This document shows positions 26,683 to 35,714 of a stretch of 64,000 bases of DNA, one piece after another. Source of the stretch: Pseudomonas crudilactis. GTDB taxonomy: Bacteria > Pseudomonadota > Gammaproteobacteria > Pseudomonadales > Pseudomonadaceae. The translations under genes and the position numbers were made by a program. Below the pieces are notes generated by a model. The model made no database searches. It was not told the origin of the DNA and saw nothing but the letters and a program-made list of their open reading frames with translations. The stretch spans positions 1 through 64,000 of the forward strand of contig NZ_WXVV01000003.1 of NCBI RefSeq assembly GCF_013433315.1, in the 5' to 3' direction. Position 1 is the stretch's first letter. Each line of letters starts with the position of its first letter.

Positions 26683-27336
26683 TCAGCCCAGCAACGGGCG
26701 CAGGCGCGAGATCAGGGGTGCCTGCCGGTTGCTCGGCAGCGCTTGCCGGTAACCTTCAATAAACGTATCGCCGGCGTCCTGGCCAAGCAACCATTGCCGG
26801 TCTTCCTTGTAGCGCAGCAAGTGGGCGAAATTGCGCAGGCGTTTACTGTCGCTGAGTGCGCGCTTCTGGCAGCGCAGGTCGGCGATATCGATCAGGCCCA
26901 GGTGGTTGTCGGGCGTCAGCACGACGTTGCCAAAGTGCAGTGACCGGAAGTACACCCCTTTTTCGTGCAACTGCGCGAAATATGCACCCAGTTGAAATCT
27001 CAGGGAATCGCTCTCTTCGCTGGTGCCTTGTAACTGGCGCACGGTATTGCCCGCCAGTGGGCTGTAATACACGCCGTCGCGCTCAATGCTCGGGATACGG
27101 TACACCGCAATCACTTCGGGGCAGAGGATGCCGCGTTGTTCGAGGGCCCGGGTGTTGTCGGCAAAGCGTTGCGCATACGGGTAGAACAGTGCCGAACTGA
27201 GCAAGCGTTTGCGCCGGAACAGCTTGAGCATGCGTCCATCGGCCAATCTGAGCACCTTGTCGCCGGAGCCGTCGGCTTCCAGTACGTGTGCACCGGCGCG
27301 CAGTGCCTCGTAAGTGCTGTGATCAATCGATTGCAT
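26683..27336 (-). CDS. LPS kinase-like protein lacking the catalytic Asp (PA4998-like, 'toluene tolerance' annotation)
   Basis: A 217-residue single-domain protein of the InaA/WaaP kinase-like group. The loop that normally reads HRDLHxGN is here YFRSLHFGNVVL, with Ser132 in place of the catalytic Asp. The metal-binding Asp (LGLIDIADL, Asp150) and the loop Asn (137) are kept. It may be a pseudokinase or a kinase with altered chemistry. The ATG has GGGGAG upstream. It is divergent from msbA and convergent with the GT-C gene, the only minus-strand gene within the LPS block to 35.7 kb. Confidence 0.83.
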   Translation of the reverse strand: MQSIDHSTYEALRAGAHVLEADGSGDKVLRLADGRMLKLFRRKRLLSSALFYPYAQRFADNTRALEQRGILCPEVIAVYRIPSIERDGVYYSPLAGNTVRQLQGTSEESDSLRFQLGAYFAQLHEKGVYFRSLHFGNVVLTPDNHLGLIDIADLRCQKRALSDSKRLRNFAHLLRYKEDRQWLLGQDAGDTFIEGYRQALPSNRQAPLISRLRPLLG

Positions 27337-27401
27337 ATCGGGCTCCCCATCATTAGCGGGGTATCTTAACCGACTTGGTCAAGGGCTGGCTTGAAGTCAT
27401 G

Positions 27402-27432
27402 TTTATCGGGGAAAAAACGCGTGTGATATCAT
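27402..27432 (+). promoter_or_regulatory. Possible msbA promoter
   Basis: TTTATC (27402-27407), a 17 bp spacer and GATATC (27425-27430) followed by a GC-rich CCCCGCC discriminator lie 30-60 bp upstream of the msbA ATG. The match to consensus is weak and the call rests on position and on the similar -10/discriminator layout before the carbamoyltransferase and hldE genes. Confidence 0.35.
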
Positions 27433-27461
27433 CCCCGCCTCACTGAATTGTGCGGATCACC

Positions 27462-29282
27462 ATGAGCAGTCCTGAACCGAAAGCCCAGTCAACGCTGGCG
27501 ATCTATTTCCGCCTTTTGGCTTACGTGCGGCCTTATGCCGGTCTCTTCCTTCTCAGCATCGTCGGGTTTCTGATCTTCGCATCGACTCAACCGATGCTCG
27601 CTTACATCCTCAAGTACTTTGTCGACGGTCTGGCCAATCCTGAGGCCAGCCTGTTCCCGGGCAACCCTTATCTGGGCAAATTGCAGCTGCTCGAAACCGT
27701 GCCGCTGATGATTGTCCTCATTGCGCTGTTACAGGGCGTGGGTTCGTACCTTGGCAACTTCTTCCTGGCCCGGGTTTCCCTGGGGCTGGTGCACGATCTG
27801 CGGGTCGTGCTGTTCAACAAGTTACTGGAGTTGCCCAACCGGTTCTTTGACAAAAACAACTCGGGCCACCTGATTTCGCGGATCACCTTCAACGTGACGA
27901 TGGTCACCGGCGCGGCGACAGACGCGATCAAGGTAGTCATTCGTGAAGGCATGACCGTGATTTTCCTGTTCTGCACCCTGTTGTGGATGAACTGGAAACT
28001 CACACTGGTGATGGTGGCCATCCTCCCGGTGATCGGCATCATGGTGAACAGCACCAGCCGCAAATTCCGCAAGCAAAGCAAAAAGATCCAGGTGTCGATG
28101 GGCAACGTCACGCACGTCGCCTCCGAGACCATTCATGGTTACCGCGTCGTACGCAGCTTCGGTGGCGAGCACTATGAAAAGACGCGTTTTCGCGAGGCCA
28201 GCCAGAGCAACACTGACAAGCAACTGACGATGACCAAGACCGGTGCGGTCTACACGCCGATGCTGCAACTGGTGACCTACAGTGCCATGGCCGTGGTCAT
28301 GTTCCTGGTGCTCTACCTTCGCGGCGATGCGTCTCCGGGTGATCTGGTTGCCTACATCACCATGGCCGGTTTGTTGCCAAAACCTATTCGTCAGCTCTCG
28401 GAGGTCAGCTCGACCATCCAGAAGGGTGTGGCCGGTGCCGAAAGTATTTTCGAGCAACTGGATGAGCCGGCTGAAGTGGATCAGGGCACGGTCGAGCATG
28501 ATCGCCTTGAGGGCCGCCTGGAAGTGCGTAACCTCAGCTTTCAGTACCCGGACACCGACAAACAGGTGCTCGACGACATCAGTTTTGTGGTCGAACCCGG
28601 ACAAATGGTTGCATTGGTCGGCCGTTCGGGCAGCGGCAAGTCGACGCTTGCCGGTCTTATTCCGCGCTTCTATCAGCATGAGCAGGGCGAGATTCTGCTC
28701 GATGGCGTCCGTGTGCAGGACTTTACCTTGCACAGCCTGCGTCGCCAGATCGCTCTGGTGACCCAGCAGGTCACGCTGTTCAACGATACGGTGACCAACA
28801 ACATCGCTTACGGCGATCTGGCCGGCGCGCCGTTCGATGAGGTCAAGCGAGCCGCCAGCGAGGCCTATGCCGACGAGTTCATCGCCAAGATGCCACAAGG
28901 CTACGAAACCCTGGTCGGCGAAAACGGCGTATTGCTCTCCGGCGGTCAACGCCAGCGCATTGCTATCGCCCGGGCCCTGCTCAAGGATGCTCCGCTGCTG
29001 ATTCTCGACGAGGCCACCTCCGCCCTCGATACCGAATCGGAGCGGCACATTCAGGCGGCACTGGATCATGTGGTGCAGAACCGCACGACCCTGGTGATCG
29101 CCCACCGCTTGAGCACTATCGAGAAAGCCGACCTGATTCTGGTCATGGATGAAGGCCGGATTGTCGAGCGCGGCACCCACTCGCAGCTGCTGGAGCAGAA
29201 CGGCTATTACTCCCGTCTGCACGCTAAAGAGTTTGAAGAGGGGGACGAGCCTCTGCCGGCCCACGCGACCAACGTATGCTGA
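27462..29282 (+). CDS. msbA: Lipid A-core flippase MsbA (ABC exporter)
   Basis: A 606-residue half-transporter with an N-terminal six-helix membrane domain (about 20-320) and a C-terminal ATPase. The ATPase has Walker A GRSGSGKST, Q-loop, signature LSGGQRQRIAIARAL, Walker B LLILDEATSALD and the H-loop AHRLST. It flips lipid A-core across the inner membrane. The family and the LPS setting separate it from drug exporters of the same type. The ATG at 27462 is preferred over a GTG at 27450. The last 7 bp overlap the next gene. Confidence 0.94.
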   Translation: MSSPEPKAQSTLAIYFRLLAYVRPYAGLFLLSIVGFLIFASTQPMLAYILKYFVDGLANPEASLFPGNPYLGKLQLLETVPLMIVLIALLQGVGSYLGNFFLARVSLGLVHDLRVVLFNKLLELPNRFFDKNNSGHLISRITFNVTMVTGAATDAIKVVIREGMTVIFLFCTLLWMNWKLTLVMVAILPVIGIMVNSTSRKFRKQSKKIQVSMGNVTHVASETIHGYRVVRSFGGEHYEKTRFREASQSNTDKQLTMTKTGAVYTPMLQLVTYSAMAVVMFLVLYLRGDASPGDLVAYITMAGLLPKPIRQLSEVSSTIQKGVAGAESIFEQLDEPAEVDQGTVEHDRLEGRLEVRNLSFQYPDTDKQVLDDISFVVEPGQMVALVGRSGSGKSTLAGLIPRFYQHEQGEILLDGVRVQDFTLHSLRRQIALVTQQVTLFNDTVTNNIAYGDLAGAPFDEVKRAASEAYADEFIAKMPQGYETLVGENGVLLSGGQRQRIAIARALLKDAPLLILDEATSALDTESERHIQAALDHVVQNRTTLVIAHRLSTIEKADLILVMDEGRIVERGTHSQLLEQNGYYSRLHAKEFEEGDEPLPAHATNVC

Positions 29283-30172
29283 CGGTGTTTCGCAGCTTTC
29301 GTGAACGTGGCTGGACCGAAATCGACCAGGTTGCCTATGCTCGGGCCTGGCAGCGTTTCGGTGGCAGCTTCGCAACGCATCCTGACGTGGTCGAACGACT
29401 GTCGACGTTCGTAGGTATCGAACTGCGTTATCTGGGCTGGATCGTTGACGGTGATGTCGTGGCGGCCATTCCTTGCTGGGGGCGTCATGTCGCCTTGTCC
29501 AAGGAAGTGCTCAAGCGTGAGGGCAAGCGTGGCTTGCTGGACATGGGCAATGCGGAAATCATCCTGCCGATTGCACCCGATGTCTGCGTGCCGGTGCGTC
29601 AGCGCGTGGCGTATGTATCGCAGCTCAATGCCGAGCAGATCAGCACCTTGTCGCCACAGCCCGAAGGCCTGGCTCTGGCCCGACTGCCGGAAGAATATTC
29701 GAAGAAGTTCCGCTACAACCAGCGTCGCGAGCAGCGTCTGCTGGAAGAGGCGGGCGGATCGCTGGTGCCGATGTCCGACCTCTCGCCACAGGAACAGGCC
29801 GCCGCATACGGCGATCTGTTTCAGCGCCGTTGGGGCTTCGAGGTGCCGGGCAAGGCCGGGCTGGTTGAGGTCTTTACCTTGCTGCGCGAGTTTATGACCG
29901 GTTCCGTGGCGATGCTCGATTCGACACCGGTGGCCATTCAGGTGCTGTACCGCGTCGAGGCCCCGCAATGGGTTTCGCTGGAGTACATCAACGGTGGCGT
30001 CGACCCGCAGAGCCGCGAGTTCAGTCCCGGCAGTGTGCTGAGTTTCGTCAACACCCAAGAGGCCTGGGCGCATGCGCAAGCGCTGGGCAAGCCTCTGCGC
30101 TATTCATTCGGTCGTGCCGACCGTGAGTACAAGGATCGCTGGTGCCACACGGTGCCGGTCTACAAGGTCTGA
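29276..30172 (+). CDS. mig-14: Mig-14-like GNAT-fold protein
   Basis: A 298-residue protein matching the Mig-14 family, linked in Salmonella and P. aeruginosa to resistance to cationic antimicrobial peptides. Features are the opening FRERGWTEID, the segment FRYNQRREQRLLEEAGG and the C-terminal acetyltransferase-like part ending SFGRADREYKDRWC. The biochemical activity is not established; the GNAT-like half suggests acyl transfer to an envelope component. It overlaps msbA by 7 bp and is followed 4 bp later by the dnpA-like gene. From memory mig-14 and dnpA are also adjacent in PAO1 (PA5003-PA5002). Confidence 0.8.
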   Translation: MLTVFRSFRERGWTEIDQVAYARAWQRFGGSFATHPDVVERLSTFVGIELRYLGWIVDGDVVAAIPCWGRHVALSKEVLKREGKRGLLDMGNAEIILPIAPDVCVPVRQRVAYVSQLNAEQISTLSPQPEGLALARLPEEYSKKFRYNQRREQRLLEEAGGSLVPMSDLSPQEQAAAYGDLFQRRWGFEVPGKAGLVEVFTLLREFMTGSVAMLDSTPVAIQVLYRVEAPQWVSLEYINGGVDPQSREFSPGSVLSFVNTQEAWAHAQALGKPLRYSFGRADREYKDRWCHTVPVYKV

Positions 30173-30176
30173 ATTC

Positions 30177-31577
30177 ATGAGTGCTCGCAAGCAACAGCTG
30201 CTCAAAGCCCATCGACGCAACAAGCGTCTGTTCCTGATCGCCTTTGTGCTGGCGCTGTTGCTGATTGGCGTGCTGATTGCCTGGTGGCTGGTGCCGCTGT
30301 TGCTGGTGCTGGCCTGGGTCGCTCACGAGGCCTGGTTCGCCGATCATTTGTTCTACCGGCCTGGCGACGACTATCAATACAACTTCCCGGCGCAAACCGT
30401 GCGGCAGACCGTGAGCCTTGAGGGCGGCATAGTACGCCTGAGCGAGCCGCTGGCGCAGGGCGAGACGCTGGTGCTCGAGCTTGAAGTGAGGTCCACCTGG
30501 CTGGGTCGTTGGTTCGATCCCCACGTTGAGGTGGGCGATGATCGCCAGGACCTCGAGCGTGGCGTCAGGGGCCGGCGTTTCATTAATCTGTCCGGGCAGG
30601 GCAATGCGTTGACGCAAGGTGCTCTGGCACTGCGTGGTCGATATTGCACGCCAGCGGCGACGGGGGTGCTGTGGGTCATGGCCAACCCTGACTACAGCCG
30701 CCAGCGGGTGATGGTCATCGCTCCCCATGCAGATGATGCCGAACTCGCTGCCTTTGGCCTGTACAGCCGGTGCGAAGAGGTCAGCATCGTCACCTTGACC
30801 CAAGGCGAGATCGAGGCTGAAGACTTGCAGCGTCTGGGCCTTGATCAAGCCGCAGCCGCACGCTTGAAGGGGCGTTTGCGCAGTTGGGACAGTCTGGTGA
30901 TCCCGCTGTGGGGAGGTGTGCCTGCCGAGCGCTGCGTGCAATTGGGTTATTACTGCCTGCAACTGCCCTCGATGGCCGCAGAGCCTGCCCGGGCATTCGG
31001 TTCCCGTGAGTCGCAGGACAGCGACGTGCGCAGTGTACGCCAGCACAATCCATTGGCCCTTCCTGCCGATGTCGATGGGCAACCGAGCTGGCAAAATCTG
31101 CTGGGCGACCTGACGGCACTGCTTGAGCACTTTCGTCCGGAAGTGGTCGTCACACCGCATCCTGAACTTGATCCCCACAGCGATCACGTGGCCTCCACTC
31201 AAGCGCTGCTTGAGGCTATCGAGCTGAGCAACTGGAAGCCTGCAACCCTGCTGATGTACGCCAATCACCTGCACGACAACGATCGCTGGCCGATGGGCCC
31301 TGCCGGTGCCGGTATCGCGCTGCCGCCTGCTATCGAGCCATTGCCGGCCGACCGGTTGTGGAGCCCGCTGTTGTCAGTGGACGTGCAGCTGGACAAAGCC
31401 ATGGCGCTGGCCATGGAGCATGATTTGCAGGGCGGGCAGGTGTTCAAGCGGCAATTGCGCCGCTGGATCCAGCAGGGGCTGGCTGGCCGTCGCTGGCCTG
31501 AAACAGGCAGTAACGAGTTTTTCCGCAAAGCGGTCCGGCGTCATGAATTGTTCTGGGTGCGCGACCTTTCAGATTGA
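30177..31577 (+). CDS. dnpA: PIG-L family deacetylase, DnpA-like
   Basis: A 466-residue protein with a basic N-terminus and a transmembrane hairpin (about 15-45). A cytoplasmic domain follows with the PIG-L metal motif APHADDAELAAFG (normally PHPDD) and PHPELDPHSDHVA downstream. The family removes N-acetyl groups from sugars. DnpA (PA5002) lies in the PAO1 LPS region and has been tied to fluoroquinolone persistence; a role in trimming a core amino sugar is inferred. The ATG at 30177 follows the mig-14 stop by 4 bp. Confidence 0.82.
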   Translation: MSARKQQLLKAHRRNKRLFLIAFVLALLLIGVLIAWWLVPLLLVLAWVAHEAWFADHLFYRPGDDYQYNFPAQTVRQTVSLEGGIVRLSEPLAQGETLVLELEVRSTWLGRWFDPHVEVGDDRQDLERGVRGRRFINLSGQGNALTQGALALRGRYCTPAATGVLWVMANPDYSRQRVMVIAPHADDAELAAFGLYSRCEEVSIVTLTQGEIEAEDLQRLGLDQAAAARLKGRLRSWDSLVIPLWGGVPAERCVQLGYYCLQLPSMAAEPARAFGSRESQDSDVRSVRQHNPLALPADVDGQPSWQNLLGDLTALLEHFRPEVVVTPHPELDPHSDHVASTQALLEAIELSNWKPATLLMYANHLHDNDRWPMGPAGAGIALPPAIEPLPADRLWSPLLSVDVQLDKAMALAMEHDLQGGQVFKRQLRRWIQQGLAGRRWPETGSNEFFRKAVRRHELFWVRDLSD

Positions 31578-31601
31578 GGCGGACGGCGCTTTACCCTGTG
31601 T

Positions 31602-31615
31602 TAATATCGCGCCCC
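31602..31615 (+). promoter_or_regulatory. Possible -10 element of hldE
   Basis: TAATAT (31602-31607) followed by a GC-rich CGCGCCCC discriminator lies 35 bp before the hldE ATG. TTGAGG upstream (31574) is too far for a standard -35, so the promoter is uncertain. An internal promoter would let hldE be made independently of msbA. Confidence 0.3.
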
Positions 31616-31641
31616 TGTTCATTTTGTATGTGGGTTGCTCC

Positions 31642-33063
31642 ATGAAGTTGTCCATGCCGCGTTTCGATCAAGCCCCGGTCTTGGTAGTCGGCGATGTCAT
31701 GCTCGACCGTTACTGGCATGGCGGAACCTCACGGATTTCCCCTGAGGCGCCGGTGCCGGTCGTTAAGGTCGAGCAGATCGAAGATCGTCCGGGCGGTGCC
31801 GCGAACGTTGCCTTGAACATTGCCGCGCTGGGTGCGCCGGCGTCGCTGGTCGGTGTGACCGGCGACGACGAAGCCGCCGACAGCCTGAGCAACAGTCTCA
31901 AAGGCGCGGGCGTGCGCGCTCTGTTCCAGCGCATCGCGCACCAGCCAACCATCGTCAAGCTGCGGGTCATGAGCCGGCACCAGCAACTGCTGCGTATCGA
32001 CTTTGAAGAGCCGTTCGCCACGGACGCCCTGGCCCTCGGTTCGCAGGTCGACGACCTGCTCGAAGGCATCAAGGTGCTGGTGCTATCCGATTACGGCAAA
32101 GGCGCCCTGAAAAACCATCAGGCGTTGATCCAGGCTGCCCGCGCGAAGAACATTCCGGTGCTGGCTGACCCTAAAGGCAAGGATTTTTCGATCTATCGTG
32201 GCGCCAGCCTGATCACGCCGAACCTCAGCGAATTCGAAGCCATCGTCGGCGGTTGCGTCGATGAGCACGAACTCGTCAGCAAGGGTGCGACGTTGATGCA
32301 CGACCTCGAACTCGGCGCGCTGCTGGTAACGCGTGGCGAGCACGGCATGACCCTGCTGCGCCCGGACCAACCGGCGCTGCACCTGCCGGCCCGTGCCCGT
32401 GAAGTGTTCGACGTCACCGGTGCCGGTGACACCGTGATCTCTACCCTGGCCGCAGCGATTGCCGCCGGTGAAGACCTGCCCCACGCCGTTGCGCTGGCCA
32501 ACCTGGCAGCAGGCATCGTGGTTGGCAAACTCGGTACAGCCGCCATCAGTGCCCCGGAACTGCGTCGCGCCATCCAGCGTGAAGAAGGTTCCGAGCGTGG
32601 TGTTCTGGGGCTGGAGCAATTGTTGCTCGCCGTGGCCGATGCTCGCGCGCACAACGAGAAGATTGTATTCACCAACGGCTGCTTCGACATTCTGCATGCC
32701 GGGCATGTGACCTACCTGGAACAGGCGCGGGCACAGGGCGACCGCCTGATTGTCGCAGTCAACGATGATGCTTCGGTAAGCCGTCTTAAAGGCCCGGGCC
32801 GTCCGATCAACAGCGTCGACCGGCGCATGGCCGTTCTCGCCGGCCTCGGCGCGGTGGACTGGGTGATCAGTTTCCCTGAGGGCACCCCGGAAAACCTGCT
32901 GCGCGAGGTCAAGCCGGACGTGCTGGTCAAGGGCGGCGATTACGGCATCGATCAGGTGGTCGGCGCAGATATCGTCACGGCTTATGGCGGCACCGTGAAG
33001 GTCTTGGGGCTTGTGGAAAACAGCTCGACAACTGCGATTGTCGAGAAGATCCGCAGTCGTTGA
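31642..33063 (+). CDS. hldE: Bifunctional heptose-7-phosphate kinase/heptose-1-phosphate adenylyltransferase
   Basis: A 473-residue enzyme that supplies ADP-heptose for WaaC and WaaF. The N-terminal PfkB-type kinase (about 1-320) has GGAANVALN and the catalytic FDVTGAGDTV. The C-terminal adenylyltransferase has TNGCFDILHAGHVTYL with the HxGH nucleotide motif. Length equals the usual 473-475. The ATG at 31642 is set by the conserved PRFDQAPVLVVGDVMLDRYW opening. It follows the dnpA-like gene by 64 bp. Confidence 0.97.
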   Translation: MKLSMPRFDQAPVLVVGDVMLDRYWHGGTSRISPEAPVPVVKVEQIEDRPGGAANVALNIAALGAPASLVGVTGDDEAADSLSNSLKGAGVRALFQRIAHQPTIVKLRVMSRHQQLLRIDFEEPFATDALALGSQVDDLLEGIKVLVLSDYGKGALKNHQALIQAARAKNIPVLADPKGKDFSIYRGASLITPNLSEFEAIVGGCVDEHELVSKGATLMHDLELGALLVTRGEHGMTLLRPDQPALHLPARAREVFDVTGAGDTVISTLAAAIAAGEDLPHAVALANLAAGIVVGKLGTAAISAPELRRAIQREEGSERGVLGLEQLLLAVADARAHNEKIVFTNGCFDILHAGHVTYLEQARAQGDRLIVAVNDDASVSRLKGPGRPINSVDRRMAVLAGLGAVDWVISFPEGTPENLLREVKPDVLVKGGDYGIDQVVGADIVTAYGGTVKVLGLVENSSTTAIVEKIRSR

Positions 33064-33193
33064 TCAGATGAACTTTTACCGTTGTGTACTGCGTGTGAAC
33101 GGATTTTGCCTTGGGGATTTTACCGTTTCCGTTGATGTAGGCAGCTTTGAATCCGATGCGCTTGCCTGCCTACGTCGCGTGGTCAATTAGCCT

Positions 33194-34168
33194 ATGAAAG
33201 TCATGCTCCTGGTGATGGACGAGCAGCGGGTCATTCTCGACCGGCTCTACGACATCGTGCAGCAGAACTGTGATGAATGTTTCATCTATCGGCTGAGCAA
33301 GCAGCAACAGATGAACCTGGGGCCGTTTTTGGCCTCGGTCGATTATCAAACCTTCGATCGCGTGGTGATCTTCTCCCGGGTCAAGCGCCTGGCCCCGCAA
33401 TTGCAGGTGCTCAAGTGCATTCCCGGGCTGGTCTTTCTTGAACACGATGCTTACCAGAACTACATGCCTGCCAGTAAATACCGTGGCGTGTACTCGCGTC
33501 TGTACAGCCGCCTGCCGAGCTGTCGGGCACTGGTATCGGGTGCCGTGGTAGCGCGCAAGATGCTCGCGGAAGGCATCGACACAGTGTTTGTCTCCAAAGG
33601 TTATGACGAGCAGATGCTGCATAACACCGGCGTTGAACGGGATATTCCCATCGGTTTTCTTGGCAGTCTGAAAAGCACCGAGTATGCCGACCGCAAAGCC
33701 ATGCTCGAATCGCTCTCCAAGCGTACCGGTATGCTGGTGACCCGTACCCAGTCGGGTGAGGAATATCTGCAGACGCTCAATCGCATCCGGATTTTCGTCA
33801 GCGCCGACATCGGCATGAACGAGTTCATGATCAAGAACTACGAGGCCATGGCCTGCGGCTGTGTGCTGCTGGCCTGGAGTCAGGGCGAAGAAGACCGCTT
33901 GCTCGGCTTTGAAGACATGCACAACACCGTGTTCTATCGCAGCGCAGACGAGGCGGTGGAAAAGATCAAGCTGCTGCAAAGCGATCCGGAACTGGCAGAG
34001 CGCATTGCCCGCAACGGCCAGGAGTTCGCGCAAAGCTGCTATTCCTTTGCCCGTGTCGGTCAGGCACTGGCCACGGAAATCCAGCGTGAGATGCGCCCAT
34101 GGCAGCCGCCCTCGGCGTTCACGCGATTCTGGGTGAAGTTGCGTTACGGGATGAAGGTGCCGGTCTGA
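33194..34168 (+). CDS. GT4-like glycosyltransferase with CgeB-type C-terminus
   Basis: A 324-residue protein without signal or membrane spans. The C-terminal half (about 190-290) has VSADIGMNEFMIKNYEAMACGCVLLA, a variant of the E-x7-E nucleotide-sugar site of GT4/CgeB-type enzymes, followed by a helix-rich tail. The N-terminal half is less conserved. It probably modifies the LPS outer core, judged from its place between hldE and two further sugar-transfer-like genes. The next gene begins on the following base. Specificity cannot be read from sequence. Confidence 0.72.
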   Translation: MKVMLLVMDEQRVILDRLYDIVQQNCDECFIYRLSKQQQMNLGPFLASVDYQTFDRVVIFSRVKRLAPQLQVLKCIPGLVFLEHDAYQNYMPASKYRGVYSRLYSRLPSCRALVSGAVVARKMLAEGIDTVFVSKGYDEQMLHNTGVERDIPIGFLGSLKSTEYADRKAMLESLSKRTGMLVTRTQSGEEYLQTLNRIRIFVSADIGMNEFMIKNYEAMACGCVLLAWSQGEEDRLLGFEDMHNTVFYRSADEAVEKIKLLQSDPELAERIARNGQEFAQSCYSFARVGQALATEIQREMRPWQPPSAFTRFWVKLRYGMKVPV

Positions 34169-34855
34169 ATGAAGGACGAACACATGGCGCTGGATGCGCT
34201 GCCCGGTGGTGATCAGTCCGTACTGGGGGCTTTACCCCCAGAGTTTCTCGACTGTCTGAGCCGTGCGCCTCGGGTCGTGCTGATTGCCAACAACCCGGCC
34301 ATCACGTTGGCGGACTTTCAGGCGTTGAACATTGGCGTCGATGACGTCGTCGTCAGCTTCAATACCTGTATCAAAGCGGCGCTGCTCAACAAGCAGAGCG
34401 TCAATGTCTTTGTGCATGGCTACAACGCGCCGGACGCGTATTTTTTTGGTCTGCCTTACGCGCAGCCAGTACAGCAGATGTTCGAACAGGCGAGCGAACG
34501 TTGTTTCAGCATGCTGGTAGGCTGCGCCGCACCGATGTGTCCGTTGCCACGTGTGGCCATGTATTGGGATCGCATTCCATTGCCGCCGCTGTGGAACTAC
34601 CCGGTCAACCGGCCGGGGGGCAAGCGCTACGTCGGGCCTTCCACAGGTTTCAACACGCTGGTGTTGTTCGACTGGTTGCGCGCTCATGCCGGTTATACCT
34701 ATCAGCTCATGACCCTGGGTTTTTCCAACGAAGCAGGAAAGCTGTGGGGCGGCCATGCCTGGGACTATGAGCGTGACTGGCTGCAGAAGTCGGACATCGT
34801 CGTGGTGCCGCTGCAACCCCGTCGCTGGTGGCAAAAACTGTTTCGACAGAAGTAA
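34169..34855 (+). CDS. Small GT29/sialyltransferase-like protein
   Basis: A 228-residue protein that I do not recognise as a named gene. It shows an ordered set of motifs reminiscent of family 29 sialyltransferases: VVLIANNPA then DDVVVSFN (motif L-like), GPSTGFNTL then LMTLGFS (motif S-like), and GHAWDYE (motif VS-like His...Glu). A transfer of an acidic sugar or Kdo-like residue to the LPS is therefore possible. The ATG follows the preceding gene directly. An alternative start at Met6 (34184) exists. Confidence 0.62.
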   Translation: MKDEHMALDALPGGDQSVLGALPPEFLDCLSRAPRVVLIANNPAITLADFQALNIGVDDVVVSFNTCIKAALLNKQSVNVFVHGYNAPDAYFFGLPYAQPVQQMFEQASERCFSMLVGCAAPMCPLPRVAMYWDRIPLPPLWNYPVNRPGGKRYVGPSTGFNTLVLFDWLRAHAGYTYQLMTLGFSNEAGKLWGGHAWDYERDWLQKSDIVVVPLQPRRWWQKLFRQK

Positions 34856-34913
34856 GCGACATCGTCTGTCCGGTTGCCAGCAGGCCCTAACTACTTTCAA
34901 AAGGTGCTGTTGA

Positions 34914-35714
34914 GTGTTGAAAATCGCCGTGGCTTTTTTCGGGATCCCGAGAAATTCGCCGATCTGTTTCCCCTCTATCGAACAGAACGTTCTGGCGCAG
35001 TTGCCTGCGGGCAGCGAAGTTAAGTGCTTCTATCATCTGTACAAGATCGATGAGGTGCAGAACACGCGATCCGGCGAGAAAGGTGAACTGAAGGCGGACA
35101 ACTATCAGCCATTCGAATCGATGATCGGCGCACTCACCTCGACCGAGGGCGTGCTGGAGCGCTGGGATTTCGAGCAGGTCAAAGCACAGGGCGATACCTG
35201 GGCCGATGACTTTGCGTCATTGCGCAATCTGATCCTTCAGCTCAACTCATTGCACACCGTGACCAGCATGATCGAGCCGTTCAATCCGGATTTCGTCGTG
35301 TTCGTGCGCCCGGACAATTTCTTTCACAGCGCATTGCCTGCCTATGTCTTCGCTCACCCTGAGGCTCGCAAGCACAATGCTTATATTCCGGACTGGCAGT
35401 GGTGGGGTGGCTTGAACGACCGCTTTGCGGTGTGCGGGCGCGATACCTATGTCGCGTACGGCAAACGGGTCGAGCGCATTTTCGATTTCTGCAAGGCAAC
35501 GGGCCGAAAGCTGCATTCCGAGCGCTTGCTCAAATATGCGCTGCAGCAGGTCGATGCGAAAATCTGCACGCTGCCGACTCAGGCATCGCGGGTGCGCATT
35601 ACCGGTGCCTTTGCCGAAGAGTCGTTCTCGCCCAAGCGTGGCATGGGCAAGCGCGAAAATCGCTACTTCCATTTCTTCGCCGTGATGCGCACGTGGTGGG
35701 ATCGCCGCCGTTAA
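34914..35714 (+). CDS. Uncharacterised protein of the LPS cluster, glycosyltransferase-like
   Basis: A 266-residue protein of unknown family. It opens with LKIAVAFFGIPRNS. It contains VVFVRPDNFF and PDWQWWGGLNDRFAVCGRD, a pattern (RxD, then NDRF) seen in several GT-A-like capsule and surface-glycan proteins. It ends in a basic tail. There is no signal peptide or membrane span. Start is GTG at 34914, 58 bp after the GT29-like gene. It is the last gene of the plus-strand LPS run and ends at an intrinsic terminator. Confidence 0.6.
   Translation: MLKIAVAFFGIPRNSPICFPSIEQNVLAQLPAGSEVKCFYHLYKIDEVQNTRSGEKGELKADNYQPFESMIGALTSTEGVLERWDFEQVKAQGDTWADDFASLRNLILQLNSLHTVTSMIEPFNPDFVVFVRPDNFFHSALPAYVFAHPEARKHNAYIPDWQWWGGLNDRFAVCGRDTYVAYGKRVERIFDFCKATGRKLHSERLLKYALQQVDAKICTLPTQASRVRITGAFAEESFSPKRGMGKRENRYFHFFAVMRTWWDRRR

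Noticed and set aside
27462..29282. The msbA gene as a drug-exporter ABC gene
   Set aside because: The position in the LPS cluster near hldE, and the length, favour the lipid A-core flippase.
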